Of a stretch of DNA of 31,254 nucleotides, positions 7,607-14,729 are shown piece by piece; the first letter of the stretch is position 1; the number at the start of each line of letters is the position of its first letter. The stretch is from positions 9,295 to 40,548 of the forward strand of contig LWDM01000055.1 of the NCBI GenBank assembly GCA_002083525.1, given 5' to 3'. The notes under the pieces are model-generated. The model was not told the DNA's origin. It did no database searches and saw only the letters and a program-made list of their open reading frames with translations. The position numbers were made by a program, and so were the translations under genes. This DNA comes from Proteobacteria bacterium SG_bin9. Lineage in GTDB: Bacteria; Pseudomonadota; Alphaproteobacteria; Rhizobiales; Xanthobacteraceae.

Positions 7607-7627
7607 AATGTCTCCATTGGAGACATT
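7607..7627 (-). promoter_or_regulatory. Perfect palindrome, candidate TetR operator overlapping the ribosome binding site
   Basis: Arms AATGTCTCCA and TGGAGACATT flank a single T, giving 21 bp of perfect dyad symmetry that ends one base before the ATG of the DUF4442 gene. The size and symmetry are typical of TetR operators. GGAG in one arm is the Shine-Dalgarno sequence, so in RNA the element could also form a 9-bp hairpin with a 3-nt loop that hides it. Confidence 0.75.
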
Positions 7628-7672
7628 AGCTGATATCCGATCGCACCGCAACAAGAAAAAGGGAGCCAGAGG

Positions 7673-8458
7673 TCAGTATCTGGGCGCGACGACAGTCTGG
7701 CCGCTGCCGAGTTGCTCGATGGAGACGTCGACGCCGTAGACCGTGCGCATCAGCTCCGGCGTCAGCACATCCTTCGGCGCGCCCTCGCCGACGATCATGC
7801 CGTCCTTCATCACCGCCACCCGGTCGACGACCGCAAAGGCATGATCCGGATCGTGGGTGGAGAGCACGATGCCGGTGCCGCGTTTCGCGAGACGGCGGAT
7901 TTCGCCGAGCACCATCACCTGATTGCCGAAGTCGAGACTTGCTGTCGGCTCGTCCATCACGATCAGCGGCGCACCTTGTGCGATGGCCCGTGCGACGATG
8001 ACGAGTTGCCGCTGGCCGCCGGACAGCCGCGTCACGTCGCGCGACGCGAGATTGCCGATGCCGAGTTCGCCGAGCGCCTGCACCGCGATGCGCCGATCCT
8101 CCTGCGACGGACCTGCGAACACACCGCGATGGGCGATCCGCCCCATCAGAACGATGTCGAGCGCCGTGTAGGGAAACACCGCACTCTGCGCCTGCGGCAC
8201 ATAGGCGATGCGGCGCGCAATCTCGCCGCGTGGCAGATCAGCCAGCGCATCGCCGCCGAGCACCACGCGACCGCCTTGCGGCGGCAGCAAGCCCAACATC
8301 GTCCGGAACAGCGTGGTCTTGCCGCAGCCGTTCGGCCCGAGCAGGCACAGCACCTCGCCCGGGTCGACCTTCAGCTTTGCGTCACGCCCAACCGCATGCT
8401 CAGGATACCCGAAGGCGAGATCGATCGTTTCGATGCGCATGGGGTTAGGACCAGCCAT
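7673..8458 (-). CDS. ABC transporter ATP-binding protein (FecE/MolC type)
   Basis: 261 residues. The Walker A motif GPNGCGKTT is at 41-49, the signature LSGGQRQ at 145-151, Walker B LIVMDE at 165-170 and the H-loop His at 202, so the ATPase is complete. The sequence is of the iron-siderophore/B12/MolC branch of importers, which pair with FecCD-type permeases. The ATG at 8458 overlaps the permease gene by 14 nt and has GAGGG just upstream; a start at 8440 has no ribosome binding site. It is the last of five coupled genes. Linkage to a molbindin gene suggests molybdate or tungstate as substrate rather than iron, which is inference from context. Confidence 0.93.
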   Translation of the reverse strand: MAGPNPMRIETIDLAFGYPEHAVGRDAKLKVDPGEVLCLLGPNGCGKTTLFRTMLGLLPPQGGRVVLGGDALADLPRGEIARRIAYVPQAQSAVFPYTALDIVLMGRIAHRGVFAGPSQEDRRIAVQALGELGIGNLASRDVTRLSGGQRQLVIVARAIAQGAPLIVMDEPTASLDFGNQVMVLGEIRRLAKRGTGIVLSTHDPDHAFAVVDRVAVMKDGMIVGEGAPKDVLTPELMRTVYGVDVSIEQLGSGQTVVAPRY

Positions 8459-9455
8459 GACGCCCTCGCCACAGCAGCCACAGGAAGAACGGCGCGCCGA
8501 CGACTGCAGTGAGAATACCGAGCGGAACCTCGATGCGGCCGATGGAGCGCGCCAGCGTATCGACCAGCACGAGATAGCTTGCGCCCATCAGCATCGCCGC
8601 CGGCAACAGCCGCGAGAAATCCGGACCGACCAGCATGCGCGCGATATGCGGGATCACGAGACCGACCCAGCCGATCACGCCCGCGATCGCCACCACGCTC
8701 GCCGTCATCAGTGTCGCCGCCGCGATGACGATGAAACGCAGCCGCCCGGCATCGAGGCCGAGCGTCTTCGCCTCGTCGTCGCCGAGCGAGAGCGCGTTGA
8801 TGCGCCAGCGCAGCAACACCAGCGGCACGAGGCCGACCAGCACCAGCGGCAGCACGCTCATGATGTCGTTGCCGCGAATGCTGGCGAGACTGCCGAGCAG
8901 CCAGAACGTGATCGCCGGCAGCTGATCGTAAGGATCGGCGAGAATTTTCAAGAGCGAGATCGCAGCACCCGCCAACGCGCCGACCACGACGCCGCCGAGC
9001 ACAAGCACGAGCGTCGGATCGCGGCCGCGCACGGTGGCTGCGATCAGGTAGACCAGCCCGACCGTGGCGAGGCCCATCGCGAAGGCCGCGATCTGGATCG
9101 CCATCAACGGCAGCGACAGGAAAATCCCGAACACGGCGCCAAGCCCGGCGCCGGCGGACACGCCAAGCACATCCGGCGACACCAGCGGATTGCGAAAGAG
9201 ACCCTGATAGACGACGCCCGCGGCGGCGAGCGTCGCGCCGACCGCAAGGCCCGAGATCACGCGCGGGCCGCGGATGTTGAGCAGCACGCGCTCCTCGAAC
9301 GAGTCCGGCGTCAATCCCGCCCACCAGCGCGCGATGGTGCGGCCCATGCCGCTCAGCGTCAGAGGAAACGCGCCGGTCTTCACCGCAATGAGCGCGGCGA
9401 CGACGGTAAGCAGCACCAGTGCGGGGATCAGCCAGCGGCTGCGGTTGTCGGTCAT
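8445..9455 (-). CDS. ABC transporter permease (FecCD/MolB type)
   Basis: 336 residues with about ten hydrophobic helices, the usual size for FecCD/BtuC permeases. The family segment GLFRNPLVSPDVLGVSAGAG lies in the first third. LSLGDDEAKTLGLD, near the ATPase-coupling region, and GWVGLVIPHIARMLVGPD lie in the second half. The permease would work as a homodimer with two ATPase subunits. The start MTDNRSRW at 9455 overlaps the binding-protein stop as ATGA. A longer frame to 9617 would read through the binding-protein gene in a shadow frame and is rejected. Family members carry siderophores, haem, B12 or molybdate; the operon points to an oxyanion. Confidence 0.93.
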   Translation of the reverse strand: MTDNRSRWLIPALVLLTVVAALIAVKTGAFPLTLSGMGRTIARWWAGLTPDSFEERVLLNIRGPRVISGLAVGATLAAAGVVYQGLFRNPLVSPDVLGVSAGAGLGAVFGIFLSLPLMAIQIAAFAMGLATVGLVYLIAATVRGRDPTLVLVLGGVVVGALAGAAISLLKILADPYDQLPAITFWLLGSLASIRGNDIMSVLPLVLVGLVPLVLLRWRINALSLGDDEAKTLGLDAGRLRFIVIAAATLMTASVVAIAGVIGWVGLVIPHIARMLVGPDFSRLLPAAMLMGASYLVLVDTLARSIGRIEVPLGILTAVVGAPFFLWLLWRGRHGWS

Positions 9456-10525
9456 CGCCGCGGCGGCAGCGCGGGCGGCTTGCCGTCGGCCCACGCGATC
9501 AGCGTTTGCAGATCGGCATCGGACACATCGACATGATAGAACAGCTTGTAGAACGCGCGCGTGTCTTCGCGCATGTCGAACGGGAAACGTTCGCCATGGA
9601 AGACGTTCGCAAGCCACGGCAATCCGATTAGCCGATTGATCGACGGCGGGCGGTCGATCCAGCCGAACGGCGCGGTCGGCGCGAGATAGACGCGCCCCTC
9701 GCGCACGGCCTTAAGGTCTTGCCAGAGCGGATCGTTGCCCTTCATCGCCTTGGCGTGGAAGCCGCGATCCCAAGTGACGATGATGTCCGGATTCCACAGC
9801 AGCAGCTGCTCAGGCGAGATGTTGGCAATGCCGCGCCGTGCATCGTTCGACTCGGCGACGTTCCGGCCGCCGGCGCGCTCGATGATCTCGGTGTTGATCG
9901 AGCCCTTCAATCCGGTCTCGAGTCCTTCCGGTCCGCGCGCGAGGTAGACGCGCGGCCGCTTGTCCTCGGGCACGGCGGCCAGCGTCTTGTCGAGCCGCGC
10001 GAACAGATCTTCCGTATAACGTGCTAATGCCTCGCCACGCTCGGGCACGCCCAGCATATTGCCGAGCGTGCGGAATGACGCAGCGGTGGCATCGAAACGT
10101 CCATCGATCAGCACGTAGGGAATACCCGTGCGCTCCTGAACGGATGTCGCCAACGAGGCGAACGTGTCGCGCACCGAACCAAAGTCGACGATCAGGTCCG
10201 GTTTCGCCGTCAGCACGATTTCCACATTTGCAGTATCGCTGCGCCCGGTCAGCAAACCCACTTCCGGCAAATCACGCTGCGCTGCTGCGATGAACGGCCG
10301 CTCCTCACCGCGGATAGCACGCGGCCATCCGATCATCGCGTCCGGCTTCATCACATAGACCACGACCGAAGCCGGCCCGCCGGCCGCGAACACGCGACCG
10401 ATCGTATCCGGCAAGGTGACGGAGCGTTTGGCCGAGTCGGTGACGTTGCGCGCCGCGGACGCGGGCCACGGCAGAGCCGCCACGCTCGCCGCACCTATCA
10501 TGAAGGAACGGCGATCAAGCGTCAC
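9452..10525 (-). CDS. Periplasmic substrate-binding protein of the ABC importer, Tat-type signal
   Basis: 357 residues from a GTG start at 10525 that overlaps the trmO stop as GTGA, with GGAG about 9 nt upstream. The N-terminus is a twin-arginine signal (DRRSFMIGAASVAAL, cleavage after PASA), implying export of the folded protein or with a bound ligand. The mature part is a class III binding protein (FepB/BtuF fold) with a long central helix. The segment PPSINRLIGLPWLAN near residues 290-304 resembles the MolA/HemV-2 branch as remembered. The ligand is not provable here. Adjacent mop suggests molybdate or tungstate; haem or an iron chelate is the alternative. Confidence 0.9.
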   Translation of the reverse strand: MTLDRRSFMIGAASVAALPWPASAARNVTDSAKRSVTLPDTIGRVFAAGGPASVVVYVMKPDAMIGWPRAIRGEERPFIAAAQRDLPEVGLLTGRSDTANVEIVLTAKPDLIVDFGSVRDTFASLATSVQERTGIPYVLIDGRFDATAASFRTLGNMLGVPERGEALARYTEDLFARLDKTLAAVPEDKRPRVYLARGPEGLETGLKGSINTEIIERAGGRNVAESNDARRGIANISPEQLLLWNPDIIVTWDRGFHAKAMKGNDPLWQDLKAVREGRVYLAPTAPFGWIDRPPSINRLIGLPWLANVFHGERFPFDMREDTRAFYKLFYHVDVSDADLQTLIAWADGKPPALPPRR

Positions 10526-11025
10526 AGCAGCGGCTCCGATGCGCTGTCTTTTGCTGGCGCCAGCGGGCTGTAATCGCAGCGGTAGGGTTTGAGATCGAGC
10601 AGCGGCGTGCCGTCGACGCAATCGAGGCCGCGCACGAGAACAGCATCGTCCTCGACGCCGACGAGATCGCACAGCGACGTTGCAATCGGGTTCGGACGCA
10701 CCGGCGAACGCAGCGAGAATGTGCCGGTGGTCTGGCCGTTCGCTTTCGGGCTCTGCAAAATGAGATCGCGCCGCGCCAGATGCATCCAGTAGATCACCTC
10801 GACGCGCGCATACTGGCCGAGCCCTTTCAATCCCTCACGCCATTGCGGATCGACCTCGATCCGGCAGACCGGTCCGGTCGAGCGGCCCTGGCGCGGGCAT
10901 TCGGCACGCGTCGGATACGGCGTGCGGATGCGGCCGATGAACACCAGCCCGGCGTCCACCCGATCCGGCAGAGGGCGCTCAACCTCGCCCGGACGCGTCG
11001 CGTCTTTGGCGGGACGATCGCTCAA
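10522..11025 (-). CDS. TrmO/TsaA-like (UPF0066) protein, probable tRNA m6t6A37 methyltransferase
   Basis: 167 residues. The beta-barrel family signature IGRIRTPYPTRAECPRQG is at about residues 30-47, and HLARRDLILQ and GTFSLRSPVRPNPIA follow, including the SPxRPNPI motif that binds S-adenosylmethionine in TrmO. E. coli TrmO methylates N6-threonylcarbamoyladenosine-37 in tRNA-Thr. The start codon is TTG at 11025, overlapping the mop stop as TTGA, with a GGGGG ribosome binding site 4 nt upstream. The gene lies between a molbindin and a metal-type importer rather than with tRNA genes. It may have a role tied to transport or metal status, which is inference. Confidence 0.88.
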   Translation of the reverse strand: MSDRPAKDATRPGEVERPLPDRVDAGLVFIGRIRTPYPTRAECPRQGRSTGPVCRIEVDPQWREGLKGLGQYARVEVIYWMHLARRDLILQSPKANGQTTGTFSLRSPVRPNPIATSLCDLVGVEDDAVLVRGLDCVDGTPLLDLKPYRCDYSPLAPAKDSASEPLL

Positions 11026-11228
11026 TCGACCCCCACCATCACATCGCTCGCCTTGACGATGGCGGTTGCCATCTTGCCAACGGCGAGGCCGAGCTCATCG
11101 GCTGACGTTTTCGTGATCGCCGCGGTGATGACGTTACCGCCGACATCGATCTTCACGTGGGTAGTGGTAACGCCGTGGTCGATGGCGACGATCTTGCCCT
11201 TGAGCTGATTGCGCGCGCTGATTCTCAT
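11022..11228 (-). CDS. mop: Molbindin: TOBE-domain molybdate/tungstate-binding protein Mop
   Basis: 68 residues, exactly the size of a single Mop (molbindin) domain. It begins MRISARNQLKGKIVAI, continues with TTTHVKIDVGGNVITAAITKTSADELGLAVG and ends in the KASDVMVGVD strand, all typical of the TOBE/Mop fold. Molbindins form hexamers that bind molybdate or tungstate in the cytoplasm for storage or homeostasis. The ATG at 11228 has GGAG 6 nt upstream; a TTG start at 11243 is less likely. It is the first gene of a five-gene operon with the ABC importer and supplies the main clue to the imported substrate. Confidence 0.92.
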   Translation of the reverse strand: MRISARNQLKGKIVAIDHGVTTTHVKIDVGGNVITAAITKTSADELGLAVGKMATAIVKASDVMVGVD

Positions 11229-11250
11229 CCCGATCTCCGTCAAATTGGCT

Positions 11251-11351
11251 GCCGCACTATGTCCCGCCGTTGCTGCGATTTCCAGATGCCAGAGCGAGCT
11301 TGCGGCACATTGGAAAGGCGACAGGATGCACGCGGCTGCATATAGTGCGGC
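11251..11351. promoter_or_regulatory. Mirrored promoter elements between mop operon and amidohydrolase
   Basis: An exact 10-bp inverted repeat, GCCGCACTAT at 11251-11260 and ATAGTGCGGC at 11342-11351, is placed 22 and 23 bp from the two divergent ATGs. Each copy contains a -10-like hexamer. On the plus strand this is TATAGT with GCGACA 17 bp upstream at 11318-11323; on the minus strand it is CATAGT with TGGAAA 17 bp upstream. The sequence thus reads as two back-to-back promoters with a shared -10/downstream element. Confidence 0.5.
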
Positions 11352-11374
11352 TGTTTCAGACGAACTGGTGGCTC

Positions 11375-12211
11375 ATGGCTTTTATTCGCAATGTTTTTCT
11401 CTGTCTCGCGGTTTGCATCGCCGCAACCATGCCCGCGCGGGCGCAGCAGCCGATCGAAATCTTCGACGCGCATCTGCACTACAACTGGGAGCCGAAGCCC
11501 TATTACTCGCTCGATGAGGTGCTGGCGCTGTTCAAGAAGCACAACGTCACCGGCATCCTCGCCACCAGCCGCCCGAACGACGGCACCCACGCGCTGATGG
11601 CGGCGAAAGCACCGGGCCTGTGGGTCGTGCCGTTCATCCGGCCATATCGGGTGCGGCCGGACATCCAGACCTGGTTCAAGGATCCGACGATCTTCGATCT
11701 CGTGCAGGACGAGTTCAAGCGCGGCTACTACAAGGGCATCGGCGAGTTCCACATCCACGGCAAAGCGGCCGAGAGCGAGTGGGTGAAGAAGGCCGTCGAC
11801 TTCTCCGTCGCCAACGATCTCTACCTGCACGCCCACTCGGACGACGAAGCGGTCGAGATTTTGTTCGCGCACAATCCGAAAGCAAAGATCGTCTGGGCGC
11901 ATACCGGCTTCGGCCTCGCACCCGCGCGCGTCGCCACCATGATGACGAAGTATCCGAAGCTGTGGGGCGAGCTGTCGTATCGCAGCGGCATCACCGAAGG
12001 CGGCGGCAAGCTCTCGCCCGAATGGCGCGACCTGTTCACACGCTTTCCGGATCGCTTCCTGATCGGCTCCGATACGTGGATCAACGAACGCTGGGCCAGC
12101 TACGGCACCATCATGGCCGAGTATCGCGCGTGGTTGTCCCAACTGCCGCCAGACATCGCGAAGAAGATCGCGAACGGCAACGCGAAGATGCTGTTCACGG
12201 AGAAGCCCTAG
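11375..12211 (+). CDS. Exported amidohydrolase-family metal-dependent hydrolase
   Basis: 278 residues. A Sec signal peptide (MAFIRNVFLCLAVCIAATM, cleavage near ARA-QQ) is followed by an amidohydrolase-2 type TIM barrel. Candidate metal ligands are His33 and His35 (FDAHLHYNW), the histidines of LYLHAHSDD and WAHTGFG, and the Asp of LIGSDTW near residue 230. The start at 11375 is the only one that puts the signal peptide at the terminus; the frame opens earlier, at 11270, without family similarity. Substrate unknown: the family includes lactonases, decarboxylases and TatD-like enzymes, and a periplasmic member is less common. It diverges from the mop operon and is convergent with ubiK (17 bp). 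Confidence 0.87.
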   Translation: MAFIRNVFLCLAVCIAATMPARAQQPIEIFDAHLHYNWEPKPYYSLDEVLALFKKHNVTGILATSRPNDGTHALMAAKAPGLWVVPFIRPYRVRPDIQTWFKDPTIFDLVQDEFKRGYYKGIGEFHIHGKAAESEWVKKAVDFSVANDLYLHAHSDDEAVEILFAHNPKAKIVWAHTGFGLAPARVATMMTKYPKLWGELSYRSGITEGGGKLSPEWRDLFTRFPDRFLIGSDTWINERWASYGTIMAEYRAWLSQLPPDIAKKIANGNAKMLFTEKP

Positions 12212-12228
12212 TATTCAGCTTCGCTCGA

Positions 12229-12492
12229 TCAGGAGCCGCTCGCGCCGCCGAGCTTTGCCTCGAGCGCGGCGATCCGGGACTTCAGCGCCTCGTTCTCCTC
12301 GCGGGCGAGGCGCGCCATTTCCTTGACCGCCTCGAATTCCTCGCGCTGAACCACGTCAAGGTCGCGCAGCATCTTTTCCGCCTGCGTGCGCATCACGGAA
12401 TCGACCTCGCGCTTCATGCCCTGCGCCGCGCCGGCGGCGTCGTTCATCAGGCGGCCGATCTCGTCGAAAAACCGGTTGCTGGTCTGGGTCAT
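12229..12492 (-). CDS. ubiK: Ubiquinone biosynthesis accessory factor UbiK family (BMFP)
   Basis: 87 residues. The N-terminal RFFDEIGRLMNDAAGAAQG and the C-terminal coiled coil (EEFEAVKEMARLAREENEALKSRIAALEAKL, about residues 50-82) are the hallmarks of the UbiK/YqiC family. In E. coli UbiK is a trimeric accessory factor of the ubiquinone biosynthesis complex with membrane-fusogenic behaviour. GGAG is about 9 nt upstream of the ATG at 12492; the longer frame to 12555 lacks family similarity. The gene is divergent from lgt. It has the expected length and no missing part. Confidence 0.9.
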   Translation of the reverse strand: MTQTSNRFFDEIGRLMNDAAGAAQGMKREVDSVMRTQAEKMLRDLDVVQREEFEAVKEMARLAREENEALKSRIAALEAKLGGASGS

Positions 12493-12689
12493 CTCAAAAC
12501 TCCGCTGCGGCGTGCCGTTCGTCCTAACAATGGCGATCCCCGCGCGGCTGCGCAAGATGGACCGGCGCGGCGAAACGCACCGTCATCCCGCCATGATAGG
12601 TTGCGATTCACGACACAGCCTTGACGGCGACGCGCGGGGGCGGCCATGACCACCATGGCGCATCTGCGCCGCCCTTCGGAGCCTCGCGC

Positions 12690-13523
12690 ATGCCCACGCT
12701 CGCCATTGCCTTTCCGGTGTTCGATCCGATCGCCATCTCGTTCGGCCCGATCGCCATCCGGTGGTATGCGCTCGCCTATATCGGCGGCATCGTGCTCGGC
12801 TGGATGTACGCGCGGTGGATCATCAAGAACGAGAAGCTGTGGGGCGGCCCCTCCCCCGTGAGCTTGCCGCAGATGGACGACTTCATCCTCTGGGTCACGC
12901 TCGGCATCATCGTCGGCGGCCGCGGCGGCTACGTGCTGTTCTACAACCCGGGCTTCTTCTTCGCCCATCCCTGGGAGATCTTCGAGGTGTGGAAGGGCGG
13001 CATGTCGTTCCACGGCGGCTTCCTCGGCTGCGTCGTCGCGGTGCTGGCCTTCGGCTGGAAGCGCAACGTGCCGGTGCTCTCGCTCGGCGACATCACCTGC
13101 GCCGTCGGCCCGATCGGTCTCCTGCTCGGCCGCCTCGCCAATTTCATCAACAGCGAGTTGTGGGGCCGCGTCGCCGATCCGTCGCTGCCCTGGGCCGTGG
13201 TGTTCCCGAACGGCGGACCGCTGCCGCGCCATCCGAGCCAGCTTTACGAGGGGCTGCTCGAGGGGATCGTGCTGTTCGCGGTGCTCGCCTTCGCCATCCG
13301 CGCCGGTGCGCTGAAGCGGCCCGGCCTGATCCTCGGCCTGTTCGCCATTGGCTACGCGATTGCGCGCATCACCTCCGAGTTCTTCCGCGAGCCCGACCCG
13401 CAGCTCGGTTTCCTGTGGGGCGGCCTCACCATGGGAATGCTACTGTCGGTACCGATGATTCTTGCCGGGATCGGATTTATACTCATCGCCCTGCGGCAAA
13501 GGCCGCTGGCATCGCAGAGCTGA
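12690..13523 (+). CDS. lgt: Phosphatidylglycerol:prolipoprotein diacylglyceryl transferase
   Basis: 277 residues, seven predicted membrane helices. Lgt moves diacylglycerol from phosphatidylglycerol to the lipobox cysteine of prolipoproteins at the inner membrane. The signature GRLANFINSELWGR is at about 147-160, the FHGG segment at 108-110 and the first-helix IRWYALAYIGG at 23-33, all conserved in Lgt. The start at 12690 has GGAG about 10 nt upstream; in-frame extension to 12621 adds a His/Gly-rich stretch not seen in the family. It heads lgt-midA-pgeF. It would act on the lipoprotein predicted at 16216-16809. Confidence 0.96.
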   Translation: MPTLAIAFPVFDPIAISFGPIAIRWYALAYIGGIVLGWMYARWIIKNEKLWGGPSPVSLPQMDDFILWVTLGIIVGGRGGYVLFYNPGFFFAHPWEIFEVWKGGMSFHGGFLGCVVAVLAFGWKRNVPVLSLGDITCAVGPIGLLLGRLANFINSELWGRVADPSLPWAVVFPNGGPLPRHPSQLYEGLLEGIVLFAVLAFAIRAGALKRPGLILGLFAIGYAIARITSEFFREPDPQLGFLWGGLTMGMLLSVPMILAGIGFILIALRQRPLASQS

Positions 13524-13543
13524 ACAAGAGCCGTTGAACAACA

Positions 13544-13574
13544 CCCATTGTGACTGACGCCCATTGTGACTGAC
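13544..13574 (+). repeat. 16-bp tandem duplication at the midA translation start
   Basis: CCCATTGTGACTGAC occurs twice with a 16-bp period (13544-13558 and 13560-13574). Each copy contains GTGACTGAC, the first codons of midA. Only the second copy is in frame. The first reads as a seven-codon ORF ending inside the second copy. Confidence 0.85.
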
Positions 13575-14729
13575 ACTTCGCCGCTCGAAGCAGAACTTCG
13601 CAAGCTGATCAAGAAAACCGGATCGATGCCGGTCTGGCGCTACATGGAACTGTGCCTGACGCATCCGAAGCACGGCTACTACGTGTCGCGCGATCCGCTC
13701 GGCCGCGAGGGCGATTTCATCACCTCGCCCGAAGTCAGCCAGATGTTCGGCGAACTGATCGGGCTGTGGGCCGCCGCCGCGTGGAACGCAATGGGCACGC
13801 CGATGCAGGTGAACCTGATCGAGCTCGGTCCCGGCAACGGCACCATGATGTCGGACGCGTTGCGCGCCATCCGCGTATTGCCGCCGTTTTTCGAAGCCGC
13901 CGACATTCATCTCGTCGAGATCAATCCGGTGCTGCGCGAGAAGCAGAAGAAAGCACTCGCGAACCGCAAGGGCGCGACCTGGCACAACCGCTTCGAAACC
14001 GTGCCGAAAGGCCCGGCGATCATTTTCGCCAACGAGTATTTCGACGTGCTGCCGATTCACCAGATGGTGCGTAAGCCCACCGGCTGGCACGAACGTACCG
14101 TCGAACTCGACGCCAACGGCAAGCTCATTTACGGAGCCATGCCCGAGCCGACGCCGCAATTCGAGGTGTTGCTGCCGCCGCTGGTGCGCGCGGCGCCCGA
14201 GGGCGCGGTGTTCGAGTGGCGGCCCGACACTGAGATCATGAAGCTCGGACGGCGGCTGCGCAGCCAGGGCGGTGTGGCCCTGATCATCGATTACGGCCAT
14301 GTGCGCAGCGACGCCGGCGACACGTTCCAGGCGATCGCACGCCACAGCTTCACCGATCCGCTGAAAGCGCCAGGCACCGCCGACGTCACCGCCCACGTCG
14401 ACTTTCAGGCCCTGATGCGCGCCGCCGAAGATATGGGCGTGCGCACGCACGGCCCGATCGAGCAGGGATCGTTCCTGAAGCGGCTGGGCATCGAGACGCG
14501 CGCCGTCTCGCTGATGGGCAAATCGCCGCCGGATGTGTCCGCCTCGATCGCCAGCGCGCTGAAGCGGCTGACCGAAGGCGGCCGCGGCGGCATGGGCTCG
14601 CTGTTCAAGGTGATGGCGATCTCGCATCCGTCGATCGCAACGCTGGCCGGCATCAGCGACGACACCCCTCAGCCCGCGCCAAAAGCCAAAGCCCCCAATC
14701 CGCAGCAGGCCGCATCCGATGATGTTTGA
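13566..14729 (+). CDS. MidA/NDUFAF7-family protein arginine methyltransferase-like protein
   Basis: 387 residues, a SAM-dependent methyltransferase of the family named MidA in Dictyostelium and NDUFAF7 in mammals, which methylates an arginine of a respiratory complex I subunit. The family block GDFITSPEVSQMFGE lies at 49-63 and the SAM-binding motif ELGPGNGT at 86-93; FANEYFDVLPIHQ follows near 156. The start is GTG at 13566, matching the family N-terminus (SPLEAELRKLI). It lies within a 16-bp tandem duplication and no strong ribosome binding site is visible. Bacterial members are conserved but little studied, so the complex I substrate is inference. It lies between lgt (42 bp) and pgeF (11-nt overlap). 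Confidence 0.92.
   Translation: MTDTSPLEAELRKLIKKTGSMPVWRYMELCLTHPKHGYYVSRDPLGREGDFITSPEVSQMFGELIGLWAAAAWNAMGTPMQVNLIELGPGNGTMMSDALRAIRVLPPFFEAADIHLVEINPVLREKQKKALANRKGATWHNRFETVPKGPAIIFANEYFDVLPIHQMVRKPTGWHERTVELDANGKLIYGAMPEPTPQFEVLLPPLVRAAPEGAVFEWRPDTEIMKLGRRLRSQGGVALIIDYGHVRSDAGDTFQAIARHSFTDPLKAPGTADVTAHVDFQALMRAAEDMGVRTHGPIEQGSFLKRLGIETRAVSLMGKSPPDVSASIASALKRLTEGGRGGMGSLFKVMAISHPSIATLAGISDDTPQPAPKAKAPNPQQAASDDV

Noticed and set aside
8208..9536. 442-residue plus-strand ORF rich in Arg, His, Gln and Asp
   Set aside because: It is the antisense shadow of the ABC permease and ATPase; its composition is that of reversed GC-rich codons, and no domain or ribosome binding site was seen.
7673..10525. 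Siderophore or haem iron uptake system
   Set aside because: Not excluded, but no TonB receptor, Fur-like box or iron gene is present, and the first gene of the operon is a molbindin. Molybdate or tungstate fits the context better.
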